DNA of 64,000 nucleotides, from NCBI GenBank assembly GCA_016712715.1, contig JADJQM010000002.1, forward strand, positions 806,001-870,000. Reading direction: 5' to 3'. This DNA comes from Rhodospirillaceae bacterium (GTDB lineage: Bacteria > Pseudomonadota > Alphaproteobacteria > Dongiales > Dongiaceae). A program made the translations under genes and the position numbers. This document shows, one piece after another, positions 25,623 through 34,584 of the stretch. Under the pieces are notes generated by a model. The model ran no database searches. It was not told where the DNA came from and worked only from the letters and a program-made list of their open reading frames with translations. Position 1 is the first letter of the stretch, and the number at the start of each line of letters is the position of its first letter.

Positions 25623-25955
25623 TCAGCGTTCGCCCTCATCCTCGCCTTTCTCGATGGCTTCCGAGATATCTTCATCATCTTCGCCGAGTTCGGAGGCGTC
25701 CTCGAGGACCACATCCTCCTCATCGCCCAGATCCTCCTCCTCGACATCGGTCTCGACATCGACCACGGGATCGTCGATCACGGCGGCCTTCACCGGCGTC
25801 ATCTTCTCGGCGACGCGGCGGCGGCTTTTCATGACGGCGTCGGGATCATAGACCGTCTTGCATTTCGGGCAGACGATCGTTGCCTTGCGCATGTCGTAAA
25901 AATGCGCACCACAGCTTGGGCAAACGCGCTTGGTGCCCCATTCCGGCTTGGTCAC
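25623..25955 (-). CDS. FYDLN-acid / TIGR02300 family zinc-ribbon protein
   Basis: 110 residues. The N-terminus is a zinc ribbon (KRVCPSCGAHFYDMRK and VCPKCKTVYDPD, four cysteines), followed by a long Glu/Asp-rich tail (VEEEDLGDEEDVVLED). This is the TIGR02300 family, restricted to alphaproteobacteria and of unknown function. The GTG at 25955 gives the family N-terminus (V-T-K-P-E-W-G-T-K), with GGAGAG six bases before it; the frame continues upstream without similarity. It is divergent from aroA. Nearness to aroA-cmk-rpsA is commonly seen. Confidence 0.9.
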   Translation of the reverse strand: MTKPEWGTKRVCPSCGAHFYDMRKATIVCPKCKTVYDPDAVMKSRRRVAEKMTPVKAAVIDDPVVDVETDVEEEDLGDEEDVVLEDASELGEDDEDISEAIEKGEDEGER

Positions 25956-26081
25956 GTGATCTCTCCGCTGAATTCCATCTCGGGGTGCCAATTGCCATAG
26001 CCCTTGCGGCCTGTCAACGCCCTCAAACGGCCGCCGAAAGCGGCCCCCCTTTCTGCGCGGATGTCCACTGGAAAGCTGTAT

Positions 26082-26109
26082 TTCCGAGGTGGCTGCAGGA
26101 ACCTCGGAA
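26082..26109 (+). other. Inverted repeat in the aroA upstream region
   Basis: TTCCGAGGT (26082-26090) and ACCTCGGAA (26101-26109) are perfect nine-base complements with a ten-base loop. A second small hairpin, CCCTCT/AGAGGG (26181-26197), precedes the start of aroA and is followed by a T-rich stretch. They could be a leader structure or an operator; there is no direct evidence for attenuation. Confidence 0.35.
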
Positions 26110-26226
26110 CGGCACTAAATCGGTCTTTTTACCGAATCCGGGTTTACGCCGGGCACCCCGCCTGTGCTAGAGAAACGCGCCCCTCTTGCGCAGAGGGCCC
26201 GATTTCTTTGAGAGGCCGGAACTGGC

Positions 26227-27576
26227 ATGAGCAAGCATGAGTCGAAACCCCGCGCCCTCACCTCGGGCACTGGTGGCGGATTGCGCGGCAGGTTGCGGGT
26301 TCCCGGCGACAAATCCGTGTCGCACCGCGCGCTGATGCTGGGGGCCCTGGCCTTGGGCGAGACGGAGATTCATGGCCTGCTGGAGGGCGAGGATGTGCTG
26401 CGCACCGCCAGCGCCATGCGCCAGCTGGGTGGTGAAACCGAGAAGGGTGCCGACGGTATCTGGCGCGCGCGGGGCCGTGGCAATGGCGGCCTTGCGGAAG
26501 CTGCCGATGTGCTGGACCTCGGCAATGCCGGAACCGGGACGCGCCTCTTGATGGGTCTGGTGACGCCCTATCCGATGACGACCTTCTTCACCGGCGATGC
26601 GTCGCTGCGCTCGCGGCCGATGGCACGCGTGACCGATCCCCTGCAGTTGATGGGCGCCCGCTTTGCCACGCGCAGCAAAGGCCGTCCGCCGCTGGCGGTC
26701 ATCGGGACATCGTCCCCCCTGCCCATCACCTACAAGCTGCCGGTCGCCAGCGCCCAGGTGAAATCCGCCATTCTGCTGGCCGGCCTCAACACGCCGGGTA
26801 TCACCACGGTGATCGAGCCGGAAGCGACGCGCGATCATACGGAGTTGATGCTGCGCGGCTTCGGCGTCGACGTGAAGGTTGAGGAAACGCCTGAAGGACG
26901 GGCGTCTTCGATCATTGGCCAGGTGGAACTCACCGGCCGCAAGATCATCGTGCCGGGCGATCCGAGCTCCGCCGCTTTCCCGATCGTGGCCGCGCTGATC
27001 CTGCCAGGATCCGAGATCGTCATCGAGAATGTCGGCCTCAACCCGCATCGCATCGGCCTCATCGAGACGCTGCTCGAGATGGGCGCCGCGATCGAGATCG
27101 AGAATGCGCGCATCGAGGCGGGCGAGAAAGTGGGCGACCTCAAGGTCAAGCATTCGCATCTGAACGGCGTCACGGTGCCGGCATCGCGCGCGCCGTCGAT
27201 GATCGACGAATACCCGATCCTCGCCGTGGCGGCGTCCTTCGCCGAGGGCGAAACGAAGATGCTGGGCCTTGGCGAGTTGCGCGTCAAAGAGAGCGACCGT
27301 CTCGGCGCCATGGCGCGGGGCCTCGCCGCCTGCGGCGTCACGGTCGAAGAAGGCCCGGACTGGCTGAGCGTCAAAGGGACCGGCAAGCGCCCCAAGGGTG
27401 GCGCCCATATCGCCGTCAATCTCGATCACCGGCCGGCGATGTCGTTCCTGGTTTTGGGCATGGCCGCCGAGAAACCGGTCAGCATCGATGATGGCAGCCC
27501 GATCGACACCAGCTTCCCGGGCTTTGCCGACCTCATCAATGGGTTGGGCGGCAGTATTTCGGCGGTGAAGGGGTGA
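26227..27576 (+). CDS. aroA: 3-phosphoshikimate 1-carboxyvinyltransferase (EPSP synthase)
   Basis: 449 residues. It transfers enolpyruvyl from PEP to shikimate 3-phosphate, the sixth step of the shikimate pathway. Both family signatures are visible: LGNAGTGTRLLMG near residue 99 and RVKESDRLGAMARGLAACGV near residue 355. The N-terminal PGDKSVSHRALMLGALA carries the phosphate-binding lysine. LLAGLNTPGITTV and the general layout resemble the class II, glyphosate-tolerant type, though the class is inferred by eye. It begins the aroA-cmk-rpsA-ihfB-lapA run, with cmk following after ten bases. Confidence 0.97.
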   Translation: MSKHESKPRALTSGTGGGLRGRLRVPGDKSVSHRALMLGALALGETEIHGLLEGEDVLRTASAMRQLGGETEKGADGIWRARGRGNGGLAEAADVLDLGNAGTGTRLLMGLVTPYPMTTFFTGDASLRSRPMARVTDPLQLMGARFATRSKGRPPLAVIGTSSPLPITYKLPVASAQVKSAILLAGLNTPGITTVIEPEATRDHTELMLRGFGVDVKVEETPEGRASSIIGQVELTGRKIIVPGDPSSAAFPIVAALILPGSEIVIENVGLNPHRIGLIETLLEMGAAIEIENARIEAGEKVGDLKVKHSHLNGVTVPASRAPSMIDEYPILAVAASFAEGETKMLGLGELRVKESDRLGAMARGLAACGVTVEEGPDWLSVKGTGKRPKGGAHIAVNLDHRPAMSFLVLGMAAEKPVSIDDGSPIDTSFPGFADLINGLGGSISAVKG

Positions 27577-27586
27577 GCGTTTCGCA

Positions 27587-28258
27587 ATGACCGGCAAGCC
27601 CTTCGTCATCGCCCTCGATGGACCTGCCGCGGCCGGCAAGGGGACCCTTGCCAAGCGGCTGGCCGCCCATTTCAACCTTGCTTATCTCGATACGGGGTCG
27701 CTCTACCGGGCGGTGGGCCTCAGCGTTCTGCGTCAGGGCAAGGACCCGACCGACCCGGTTGCCGCGACGGAAGCCGCCAGGAATCTGCCGGCGGAGCTGC
27801 TCCAGGACCCCGATTTGCGCTCGGCCGCGGCGGGCGACGCCTCGTCCAAGGTGGCGGCCATCCCCGGGGTTCGGGCCGCCCTCTTCGATTGGCAGCGTCG
27901 ATTCGCGGCCGACCCACAACCGGCGGGGGATGGACGCCCATGTTCCGGCTCTGTTCTTGACGGTCGCGACATCGGGACGGTCATCTGCCCCGATGCCGAG
28001 GTGAAGATTTTTGTGACGGCTAGCCCCGAAGCCCGCGCCAACCGGCGCCTCAAAGAGTTGCAAGCGCGCGGCGAGAAGGCTATATACGCCCGGGTTTTAG
28101 AGGATATCGTGGCCCGCGACGCCCGTGACACAGCGCGCGCCGATGCCCCGATGAAAGCGGCCGAAGATGCCGTGCACCTCGACACCTCGGATCTCGACAT
28201 CGATCAGGTCTTTGCGAAAGCCAAAGCGATCGTCGATGAGCGCCTGAAACCGTCATAG
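27587..28258 (+). CDS. cmk: Cytidylate kinase
   Basis: 223 residues. It phosphorylates CMP and dCMP with ATP. The P-loop is IALDGPAAAGKGTLAKRLA at the N-terminus, followed by YLDTGSLYRAVGL (nucleotide-monophosphate-binding region). LDGRDIGTVICPDAEVKIFV and the lid ARDARDTARADAPMK precede the C-terminal helix. Length and motifs are normal. It is co-directional with aroA (ten-base gap) and rpsA, the conserved aroA-cmk-rpsA arrangement. Confidence 0.97.
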   Translation: MTGKPFVIALDGPAAAGKGTLAKRLAAHFNLAYLDTGSLYRAVGLSVLRQGKDPTDPVAATEAARNLPAELLQDPDLRSAAAGDASSKVAAIPGVRAALFDWQRRFAADPQPAGDGRPCSGSVLDGRDIGTVICPDAEVKIFVTASPEARANRRLKELQARGEKAIYARVLEDIVARDARDTARADAPMKAAEDAVHLDTSDLDIDQVFAKAKAIVDERLKPS

Positions 28259-28361
28259 GTCTTCAGCGCTGATTGCGGGTTTCGATTTTTCAACGCGTAC
28301 CCAAGACCGCCGGAGACAACCGGCTGGCCGGAAAAAATGTTTGTGAAAGGAACTACCTCTA

Positions 28362-30101
28362 ATGGCTAGATCAGCTACGGCGCGTGTCGCCACCCATGAA
28401 GTTGCCGCTGCGAAGGAAAGCTTTGCCGCGTTGCTCGAAGAATCATTGGGCTTTGCCCAGGGCCTCGAAGGCTCGGTGCTCTCCGGCACCGTTGTCGGTA
28501 TCGACGGCGAATTTGCCCTCATTGATGTTGGCTTGAAGTCCGAAGGCCGCGTGGCCTTGCGTGAGTTCGGTGGCCCGGCCGGCAAGGCTGAAATCAAGGT
28601 CGGCGATGTGGTCGAGGTGTTCCTCGAGCGCATGGAAGACAAGAACGGCGAAGCGATGCTGAGCCGCGAGAAGGCGAAGCGCGAAGAAGCGTGGACCGCC
28701 CTCGAAAAGCAGTTCAAGGACAACCAGCGCGTCACCGGCGTGATCTTCGGTCGCGTGAAGGGTGGCTTTACGGTCGACCTCTCCGGCGCCGTCGCCTTCC
28801 TGCCCGGCAGCCAGGTCGACATCCGCCCGGTGCGCGATGTGGGCCCGCTCATGGGCACGCCGCAACCGTTCCAGATCCTCAAGATGGACCGTGCGCGCGG
28901 CAACATCGTCGTTTCGCGTCGCGCTGTGCTCGAAGAGAGCCGCGCGGAAGCCCGCAGCGAACTCGTCGCCAACCTCAAGGAAGGCCAGGTCCTGCAGGGC
29001 GTCGTGAAGAACATCACCGATTACGGTGCGTTCGTTGACCTCGGCGGCGTCGATGGCCTGCTGCACGTCACCGATATCGCGTGGCGTCGCATCAACCATC
29101 CGTCGGAAGCCTTGCATATCGGCCAGAACGTCAACGTTCAGGTCGTGCGCTTCAATCCGGAAACCCAGCGTATCTCTCTCGGCATGAAGCAGCTCGAGGC
29201 GGATCCCTGGGAAGGCGTTGCCGCGAAGTACCCGGTGGGTGCGAAGCTGAAGGGCCGCGTCACCAACATCACCGACTACGGCGCGTTCGTCGAACTCGAG
29301 CCGGGCATCGAAGGCCTGGTCCACGTCTCCGAAATGAGCTGGACCAAGAAGAACGTGCATCCGGGCAAGATCGTCTCGACCAGCCAGGAAGTCGAAGTGA
29401 TGGTGCTCGACGTGGATCCCACGAAGCGCCGTATCAGCCTCGGCTTGAAGCAGTGCATGGACAATCCGTGGTCGTCCTTCATTGATAAGCATCCGGCCGG
29501 TTCCGAACTCGAAGGCGAGATCAAGAACATCACCGAATTTGGTCTGTTCGTTGGCCTCCCCGGCGAGATCGACGGCATGGTCCATCTTTCGGATCTCGAT
29601 TGGGATCGTCCGGGCGAAGAAGCCGTCCAGGATTTCAAGAAGGGCCAGATGGTCAAGGTGAAGCTGCTCGATGTGGATATCGAGAAAGAGCGCATCAGCC
29701 TCGGCATCAAGCAGCTCAAGAAAGACAACTACGCTGAGACGGCCGGCACCCTGAAGAAGGGCGACGTTGTCACCTGCACCGTGACCGCGGTCACCGATGG
29801 TGGTCTCGAAGTCACGGTCGGCGACGGCATCTCCGGCTTCATCAAGAAGATCGACATTGCCCGCGAACGTGGCGAGCAGCGTCCCGATCGCTTCGCCGTC
29901 GGCGAAAAGGTCGATGCCAAGGTCACCCAGAACGACGCCAAGACCCGGAAGCTCACGCTCTCGATCAAGGCGCGCGAGATGGAAGAGGACAAGCAGGCGA
30001 TGGCCGAATTCGGGTCGTCCGATTCGGGCGCGAGCCTCGGCGACATCCTCGGTGCGGCCCTCAACAAGGCCAAGAAGACCAAAAAGGGCGACGACGAGTA
30101 A
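28362..30101 (+). CDS. rpsA: 30S ribosomal protein S1
   Basis: 579 residues with six S1 (OB-fold) repeats. Repeats 3-5 are easily seen from GVVKNITDYGAFVDLGGVDG, GRVTNITDYGAFVELEPGIE and GEIKNITEFGLFVGLPGEID, each followed by the RISLG(M/L/I)KQ strand. The N-terminus has a 20-residue extension before SFAALLEESLG relative to E. coli. It binds the mRNA leader and recruits it to the 30S subunit. AAAGGA precedes the ATG by about eleven bases, and the 103-base leader may support S1 autoregulation. A strong terminator follows the gene. Confidence 0.98.
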   Translation: MARSATARVATHEVAAAKESFAALLEESLGFAQGLEGSVLSGTVVGIDGEFALIDVGLKSEGRVALREFGGPAGKAEIKVGDVVEVFLERMEDKNGEAMLSREKAKREEAWTALEKQFKDNQRVTGVIFGRVKGGFTVDLSGAVAFLPGSQVDIRPVRDVGPLMGTPQPFQILKMDRARGNIVVSRRAVLEESRAEARSELVANLKEGQVLQGVVKNITDYGAFVDLGGVDGLLHVTDIAWRRINHPSEALHIGQNVNVQVVRFNPETQRISLGMKQLEADPWEGVAAKYPVGAKLKGRVTNITDYGAFVELEPGIEGLVHVSEMSWTKKNVHPGKIVSTSQEVEVMVLDVDPTKRRISLGLKQCMDNPWSSFIDKHPAGSELEGEIKNITEFGLFVGLPGEIDGMVHLSDLDWDRPGEEAVQDFKKGQMVKVKLLDVDIEKERISLGIKQLKKDNYAETAGTLKKGDVVTCTVTAVTDGGLEVTVGDGISGFIKKIDIARERGEQRPDRFAVGEKVDAKVTQNDAKTRKLTLSIKAREMEEDKQAMAEFGSSDSGASLGDILGAALNKAKKTKKGDDE

Positions 30102-30161
30102 CTCAAATTTGAGTAATTTTGTTGCGCCCATGACACGGTAACAGTGTCAAAACACGTCAAG

Positions 30162-30193
30162 ACGGGCCGGGAAGGGCGACCTTTCCGGCCCGT
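30162..30193 (+). terminator. Intrinsic terminator after rpsA
   Basis: ACGGGCCGGGAAGG and CCTTTCCGGCCCGT form a 14-base near-perfect stem with loop GCGA, followed by TGTCGTTT. A smaller hairpin TGACAC/GTGTCA (30131-30149) lies just upstream. Confidence 0.8.
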
Positions 30194-30367
30194 TGTCGTT
30201 TGAGGATGACCTTTCCGCCAAAAAACATAGAGAAATGAGCGGCTTATCCTTGACGAGGCCGCTTTTTCCCGGCACGCTTGCGCACAATATGGGCAGGGGA
30301 TGCGCCCATGGCCTTGGCGGGCAAGGAAAATGACCGTTTGGGCCGGGGGCGGATGGGGACCGAAAAC

Positions 30368-30736
30368 ATGACCAAATCGGAATTGATTCTGCGCATTGGC
30401 GAGCTCAATCCACACCTTTACCACCGGGATGTGGAACGCATCGTCACAGCCATCTTCGAAGAAATAACCAATGCGCTGGCGCGGTCGGACCGTGTCGAGC
30501 TGCGCGGCTTCGGCGCCTTTTCGGTGAAGCAGCGTGACGCCCGCAAGGGCCGCAACCCGCGCACCGGGGAAACCGTCGCGGTTGATGAAAAAGTGGTGCC
30601 TTTCTTCAAGACCGGCAAGGAACTGCGCGACCGGCTCAACAGCCGCGCCGAACCGGCGCCCAAGGCCGGCAGCGGCAGTGAACCAGCCCAGCCCGGCATG
30701 ACACAGCCTGCCAAGGACCCCGGCGCCGGCAATTGA
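30368..30736 (+). CDS. ihfB: Integration host factor beta subunit
   Basis: 122 residues of the HU/IHF fold: TKSELILRIGELNPHLYHRD, the FGAFSVKQRDARKGRNPRTG beta arm with the DNA-intercalating proline, and VPFFKTGKELRDRLN. With IhfA it bends DNA sharply, assisting sigma-54 promoters, recombination and replication. It extends about 28 residues past the usual end with a Pro/Ala/Gly tail (EPAPKAGSGSEPAQPG). The ATG at 30368 begins the standard MTKSEL; in-frame upstream codons are not family-like. It follows rpsA, the conserved order, and lapA is next. Confidence 0.95.
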   Translation: MTKSELILRIGELNPHLYHRDVERIVTAIFEEITNALARSDRVELRGFGAFSVKQRDARKGRNPRTGETVAVDEKVVPFFKTGKELRDRLNSRAEPAPKAGSGSEPAQPGMTQPAKDPGAGN

Positions 30737-30816
30737 TGCTCCATGCCCGGTGATCGACTGGAATTGGTGGGCGCTGCCCGAAAAGCTGTTGCGGCAGTTG
30801 GATAGAAGCAAAGCCC

Positions 30817-31167
30817 ATGAAGCGCATCACCTGGATCGTCACCCTGCCTGCAGCCCTGCTGGTGATTCTGTTCGTGTTGATGAACCGGCAGGAAGTGGTG
30901 CTGAGCCTGTGGCCGCTGCCCGGCGAGACGCCGCCGCTCATTCTGTCGGTCCTGCTGTTTGCGACGGCGGTCATCGGCTTCCTGGTCGGCGCCTTGGCTG
31001 CCTGGCTATCCGCCGGTGCCACGCGTCAAAAATTGCGCGCCGCCAATCGCGCGCTTGCGGAAACGCGTGACGAGATCGCGATGCTCCGACGCCAGCAGAC
31101 GCAGCCAGGGAGCCAGACAGGACGCATCGAGCGACGGCCGCCGCCGGCACTACCGCCCGCGGCCTAA
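30817..31167 (+). CDS. lapA: LapA-domain (DUF1049) inner-membrane protein
   Basis: 116 residues with two transmembrane helices (ITWIVTLPAALLVILFVLM and LILSVLLFATAVIGFLVGAL) separated by the short NRQEVVLSLWPLPGE loop typical of the LapA domain. A cytoplasmic coiled coil (RQKLRAANRALAETRDEIAM) and a Pro/Ala tail follow. In enterobacteria LapA works with LapB in LPS assembly control. Here the LapB partner is not adjacent, so the role is inferred. It follows ihfB after 80 bases, as in many proteobacteria. Confidence 0.85.
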   Translation: MKRITWIVTLPAALLVILFVLMNRQEVVLSLWPLPGETPPLILSVLLFATAVIGFLVGALAAWLSAGATRQKLRAANRALAETRDEIAMLRRQQTQPGSQTGRIERRPPPALPPAA

Positions 31168-31298
31168 GCAAGCGCGGCGGCATTTGAACAATGTCGACAA
31201 GGCATATCGCTTGAATTTACCGAAAGTTGCGGTGGTTGCGAGACTCTGTCGTTGCGCCTATCGTGATGGCATCCCGAACGTTCCAAGACAGGTCCCAC

Positions 31299-31547
31299 AT
31301 GATTGAACGCAGTATCGGCTTGGCCGCCTGGCTTGCGATGGTCTATCTCGGCCTCGGAATCAGCAGCGCCCATGCGTATCTGGATCCGGGGACCGGTAGC
31401 ATCATCCTGCAGGCGGTGATCGGTGCCGTCACCGGCGCCCTCATCGTCATCAAGCTCTATTGGTACAAGCTGAAGCAGTTGTTAAAAGGTGACGGCAAGC
31501 ATGGGGCAGGCGGCGGCAACGAGGGTGGCGACAAGGGCCAATCGTGA
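31299..31547 (+). CDS. YLDPGTGS-motif small membrane protein
   Basis: 82 residues. A signal-like helix (SIGLAAWLAMVYLGLGI) ends at SSAHAYLDPGTGS. A second helix (IILQAVIGAVTGALIVIKLY) precedes a basic KLKQLLKG and a Gly-rich tail. Proteins with the YLDPGTGS motif are small membrane proteins found beside surface-polysaccharide and sulfatase-like genes; their function is not known. The ATG at 31299 is picked because the helix and motif begin there. The stop overlaps the start of the methyltransferase by four bases (GTGA), so the two are translationally coupled. Confidence 0.75.
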   Translation: MIERSIGLAAWLAMVYLGLGISSAHAYLDPGTGSIILQAVIGAVTGALIVIKLYWYKLKQLLKGDGKHGAGGGNEGGDKGQS

Positions 31548-32950
31548 CCGACGCGGTGCGTGACCCAGGATCGTTCCGCGATCCCAGCGGCCATGTCTAT
31601 GATCATGAGGGGCGCATTCTCCGCACGGTCATGCCGCCGGCAGCCGAGAGCTATCGCGCGCTCCGCGATTCCGGACTGCTGGCTGATCTCACAGCGCGTG
31701 GCCTGTTGCTGCCGGCGCAGGAGATCGATCCGGCCACGGTCAACCTGACGGGTCCGCTGCCAGCCCATCTTCTTGAACATCCGCGCCTGCCTTTCGTCTC
31801 CTACCCCTATGAATGGGGGTTTGCATCACGGCGTGCGGCGGCCTTGAAGCATCTCGACCTTCATCTGGCAGCCCTCGACAAGGGCTTCACCCTCAGCGAC
31901 GCCAGCGCCTATAACATCCAGTTCCGTGGACCCGAACCGGTCTTCATCGATCATTTGTCGCTGCGGCCCTATCGGCCGGGCGAGATCTGGGCGGGCCACC
32001 GGCAGTTCTGCATGCAGTTCCTCAATCCGCTGCTGCTCGAGGCCAAGCTCGATATCAGCCCGCAAGCCTGGCTGCGCGGTCAGATCGAGGGGATCGATCC
32101 TGGCGATCTTGCAAAAATGCTGCGCTGGAAGCACAGACTATCCTGGACCATTCTCGCCCATGTCTTCCTGCAGGCGCGCTTTCAGTCGGGCGCGCTCGGC
32201 AGCGCGCGGCAATCAGAGGCGAAACTGAAGCAGGCGCAATTACCCTTGCCGGCATTCCGGAACATGCTGGTGTCCTTGCGCGACTTCATCAGCGGCCTGG
32301 TCCGCCGTGGCGGACAGACCGTCTGGTCCGACTATGCCGGCCATACCAGCTATGCCGACGCTGAAACCGAACTGAAGCGCGCATTCGTCGCCGCCATGGT
32401 GGATGCTGTGAAACCAGCGCGGCTCATCGATCTGGGCTGCAACACCGGCGACTATTCAGCACTGGCCCTGGCCCATGGCGCCGGTACCGTGATCGGCTTC
32501 GATTTCGATCTCGGCGCGCTCGATCAGGCTTTTGCGCGGGCGCAACGTGACCGGCTCTCGTTCCTGCCATTGTGGCTCGATGCCGCCAGCCCCAGTCCCG
32601 ATCAAGGCTGGGCGCAGCGCGAGCGCAAGGGATTCGCCGCGCGCGCAAGGGTCGATGGGTTGCTGGCACTGGCGCTGCTCCATCATCTGGTGATCGGCCG
32701 CAACATACCGATGGACGATGCGGTGGAATGGCTGATGGCGATGGCGCCGCAGGGCGTCATAGAATTCGTCCCGAAAAGCGATCCGATGGTGCAGCGCCTC
32801 CTGGCACTCCGCGAGGATATTTTTCCGGCATACGATGAAGCAGCCTTTCGCGCCGCGGTCGAACGTCGCGGCCGCCTCCTGCGGGCGGAACAGCTTTCGC
32901 CGAGCGGTCGCCTCCTGATCTGGTACGAGCGGACAGGCGGTGCTGCGTGA
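31544..32950 (+). CDS. Class I SAM-dependent methyltransferase of the cassette
   Basis: 468 residues. An N-terminal part of about 270 residues (VSYPYEWGFASRRAAALKHL, LSDASAYNIQFRGPEPVFID) precedes a Rossmann methyltransferase domain with motif I LIDLGCNTGDYSALALAHGA. A downstream HHL (LLALALLHHLVIGRNIPMDD) and EFVPKSDPMVQRLL follow. The architecture resembles NoeA-like/nodulation-type methyltransferases whose substrates are mostly glycans; the substrate here is unknown. It starts with GTG overlapping the YLDPGTGS gene and ends overlapping the next start (GTGA), placing it centrally in a coupled operon. Confidence 0.85.
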   Translation: MTDAVRDPGSFRDPSGHVYDHEGRILRTVMPPAAESYRALRDSGLLADLTARGLLLPAQEIDPATVNLTGPLPAHLLEHPRLPFVSYPYEWGFASRRAAALKHLDLHLAALDKGFTLSDASAYNIQFRGPEPVFIDHLSLRPYRPGEIWAGHRQFCMQFLNPLLLEAKLDISPQAWLRGQIEGIDPGDLAKMLRWKHRLSWTILAHVFLQARFQSGALGSARQSEAKLKQAQLPLPAFRNMLVSLRDFISGLVRRGGQTVWSDYAGHTSYADAETELKRAFVAAMVDAVKPARLIDLGCNTGDYSALALAHGAGTVIGFDFDLGALDQAFARAQRDRLSFLPLWLDAASPSPDQGWAQRERKGFAARARVDGLLALALLHHLVIGRNIPMDDAVEWLMAMAPQGVIEFVPKSDPMVQRLLALREDIFPAYDEAAFRAAVERRGRLLRAEQLSPSGRLLIWYERTGGAA

Positions 32951-34547
32951 GTGTCGCGGGTAGGTCCATCCACCGCGATGGTCTCCTGGCGCGGCTACCA
33001 ATTCATCCACTGTTCCTGCCGGTCTGCTTCGCCCTCACCGTCTATGCGCGCAACCGATACGAAGCGGATCTTGCGGGTGTTCTCTGGTCATGCTGGCGCT
33101 GGTGTCGGGCGCGATGGTGTTGCTCCTGCTGCTGCGTCCGTTCTACGGCACCTGGCGCCGTGGCGCGGTGGCGGCCAGCGCCATTCTGTTCTATCTCCTC
33201 TATGAACCCAGTCTTCTGTTCTGGCTTGAGCCGAGCAACGGCCTCAGCGTCGCGATCTTTGCCGGCGCCACCCTGTTGCTGCTGATCGTGCTGCTGCGTT
33301 TGTGGCGCAGCCCGACGCGTGCAGCAGGCTTGACCCTTGCCTTGAATGCCATTGTCCTGGTCGCACCCTTGCCGGACATCTGGCAGCTTGCCAACTGGGC
33401 CGCAGAGACCCGATCGGCCACCGTTGCTGCCAGCGAGGTCTTTCCCGATCTGCCGCTGCCGGCCGTTGCCGGCATGCGCGACGAAGACCAGCCGGACATC
33501 TGGTATCTGGTACCGGACCGGTACAGCAACGAGGCCATCCTGCGCGGCAGCTTCGGCTTCGATAACGGCCCCTTCCTCGCCACCTTGCGCGACAAGGGAT
33601 TCACGGTCGTCGACAACGCCCATGCCAACTACCAGCGCACGGCCGTGTCCATGGCCTCGACCCTCAATCTCGACTATCTCGACCCCTTGTATCAGTATCC
33701 TGAAATTGATGGGCGCGACTGGCGACCGCTCTATCGAACGCTCACCGACAACCGCGTCAGCCGCTTTCTCGATCGGCTTGGCTATCGGATCTACCGGTTG
33801 GGCTCCCATTGGGAGCCGACCAGACGCGACCCTTACGCGGATGCGCATTTCAATGTGTTCGACATGCCGGAATTCGGCCAGCGCCTCCTCACGGTGACGG
33901 TGCCGGGGCAACTTGCCTATGCGACCGGGTTCGGCGCCATCGATGGCTGGCACGCCCATTGCCAACGATTGCAGCGACAGTTCGACGATCTGGTGGCATT
34001 GGCCGGGCGCGATGAGCGCAAATATGTGCTGGCGCATCTCCTGATCACGCACCCGCCATTTGTCATGGATGACCGGGGGAACTGTCTTGCGCGCGCGCAA
34101 GCCAGCGCGCGACCGGGCGGACAGCCTTATGTCGACAGCGTGAAGGTCGCCAATACGCAGTTCACCAGGCTGATCGATGCCATCCAGGCAGGCCCAAGAC
34201 CAGCCGTGATCGTGCTCATGGCGGATGAGGGGCCATGGCCACCATCGATGACGCTGCTGAAGCCCGCGACCTTCGCTAGCAGCGAAATGGTCGATTGGAC
34301 GACCCTTTCGCCCGAACAACTCGACCTCAAGATGGGCATCCTGATGGCGGTCCATCTGCCGAAGACCCTGCCATCCAACGCGGCGACTGACGATCCATTG
34401 CCGCCATCGCCGGTCAATGTCTTCCGCATGATCTTCAGGCGATATTTCGATATGCCGCTGCCGCCCCTGAAGGACCGCCATTTCATCTACCGCAGCGATG
34501 AATCGATTTATGATTTCATCGACGTGACCGATCGGTTGCCGAAATGA
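32947..34547 (+). CDS. Membrane-anchored sulfatase/phosphatase-superfamily enzyme 1, frameshifted near 33083
   Basis: An N-terminal membrane region of about four helices is followed by a periplasmic alkaline-phosphatase-superfamily domain (DIWYLVPDRYSNEAILRG, NYQRTAVSMASTLNLDYLD, HLLITHPPFV, LMADEGPWP). The gene begins at GTG 32947, overlapping the methyltransferase stop. The first helix (ARLPIHPLFLPVCFALTVYA) and the rest are in different frames: adding one C in ctctgg near 33083 restores about 533 residues. Without repair, only a form starting at ATG 33090 would be read. It is closely similar to the next gene, a tandem paralogue. Likely action is on a surface glycan or lipid head group; the substrate is unknown. 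Confidence 0.8.
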
Positions 34548-34584
34548 AGCGCGACAGGTCAGCGACATTCCACAGTGAGGCTTC

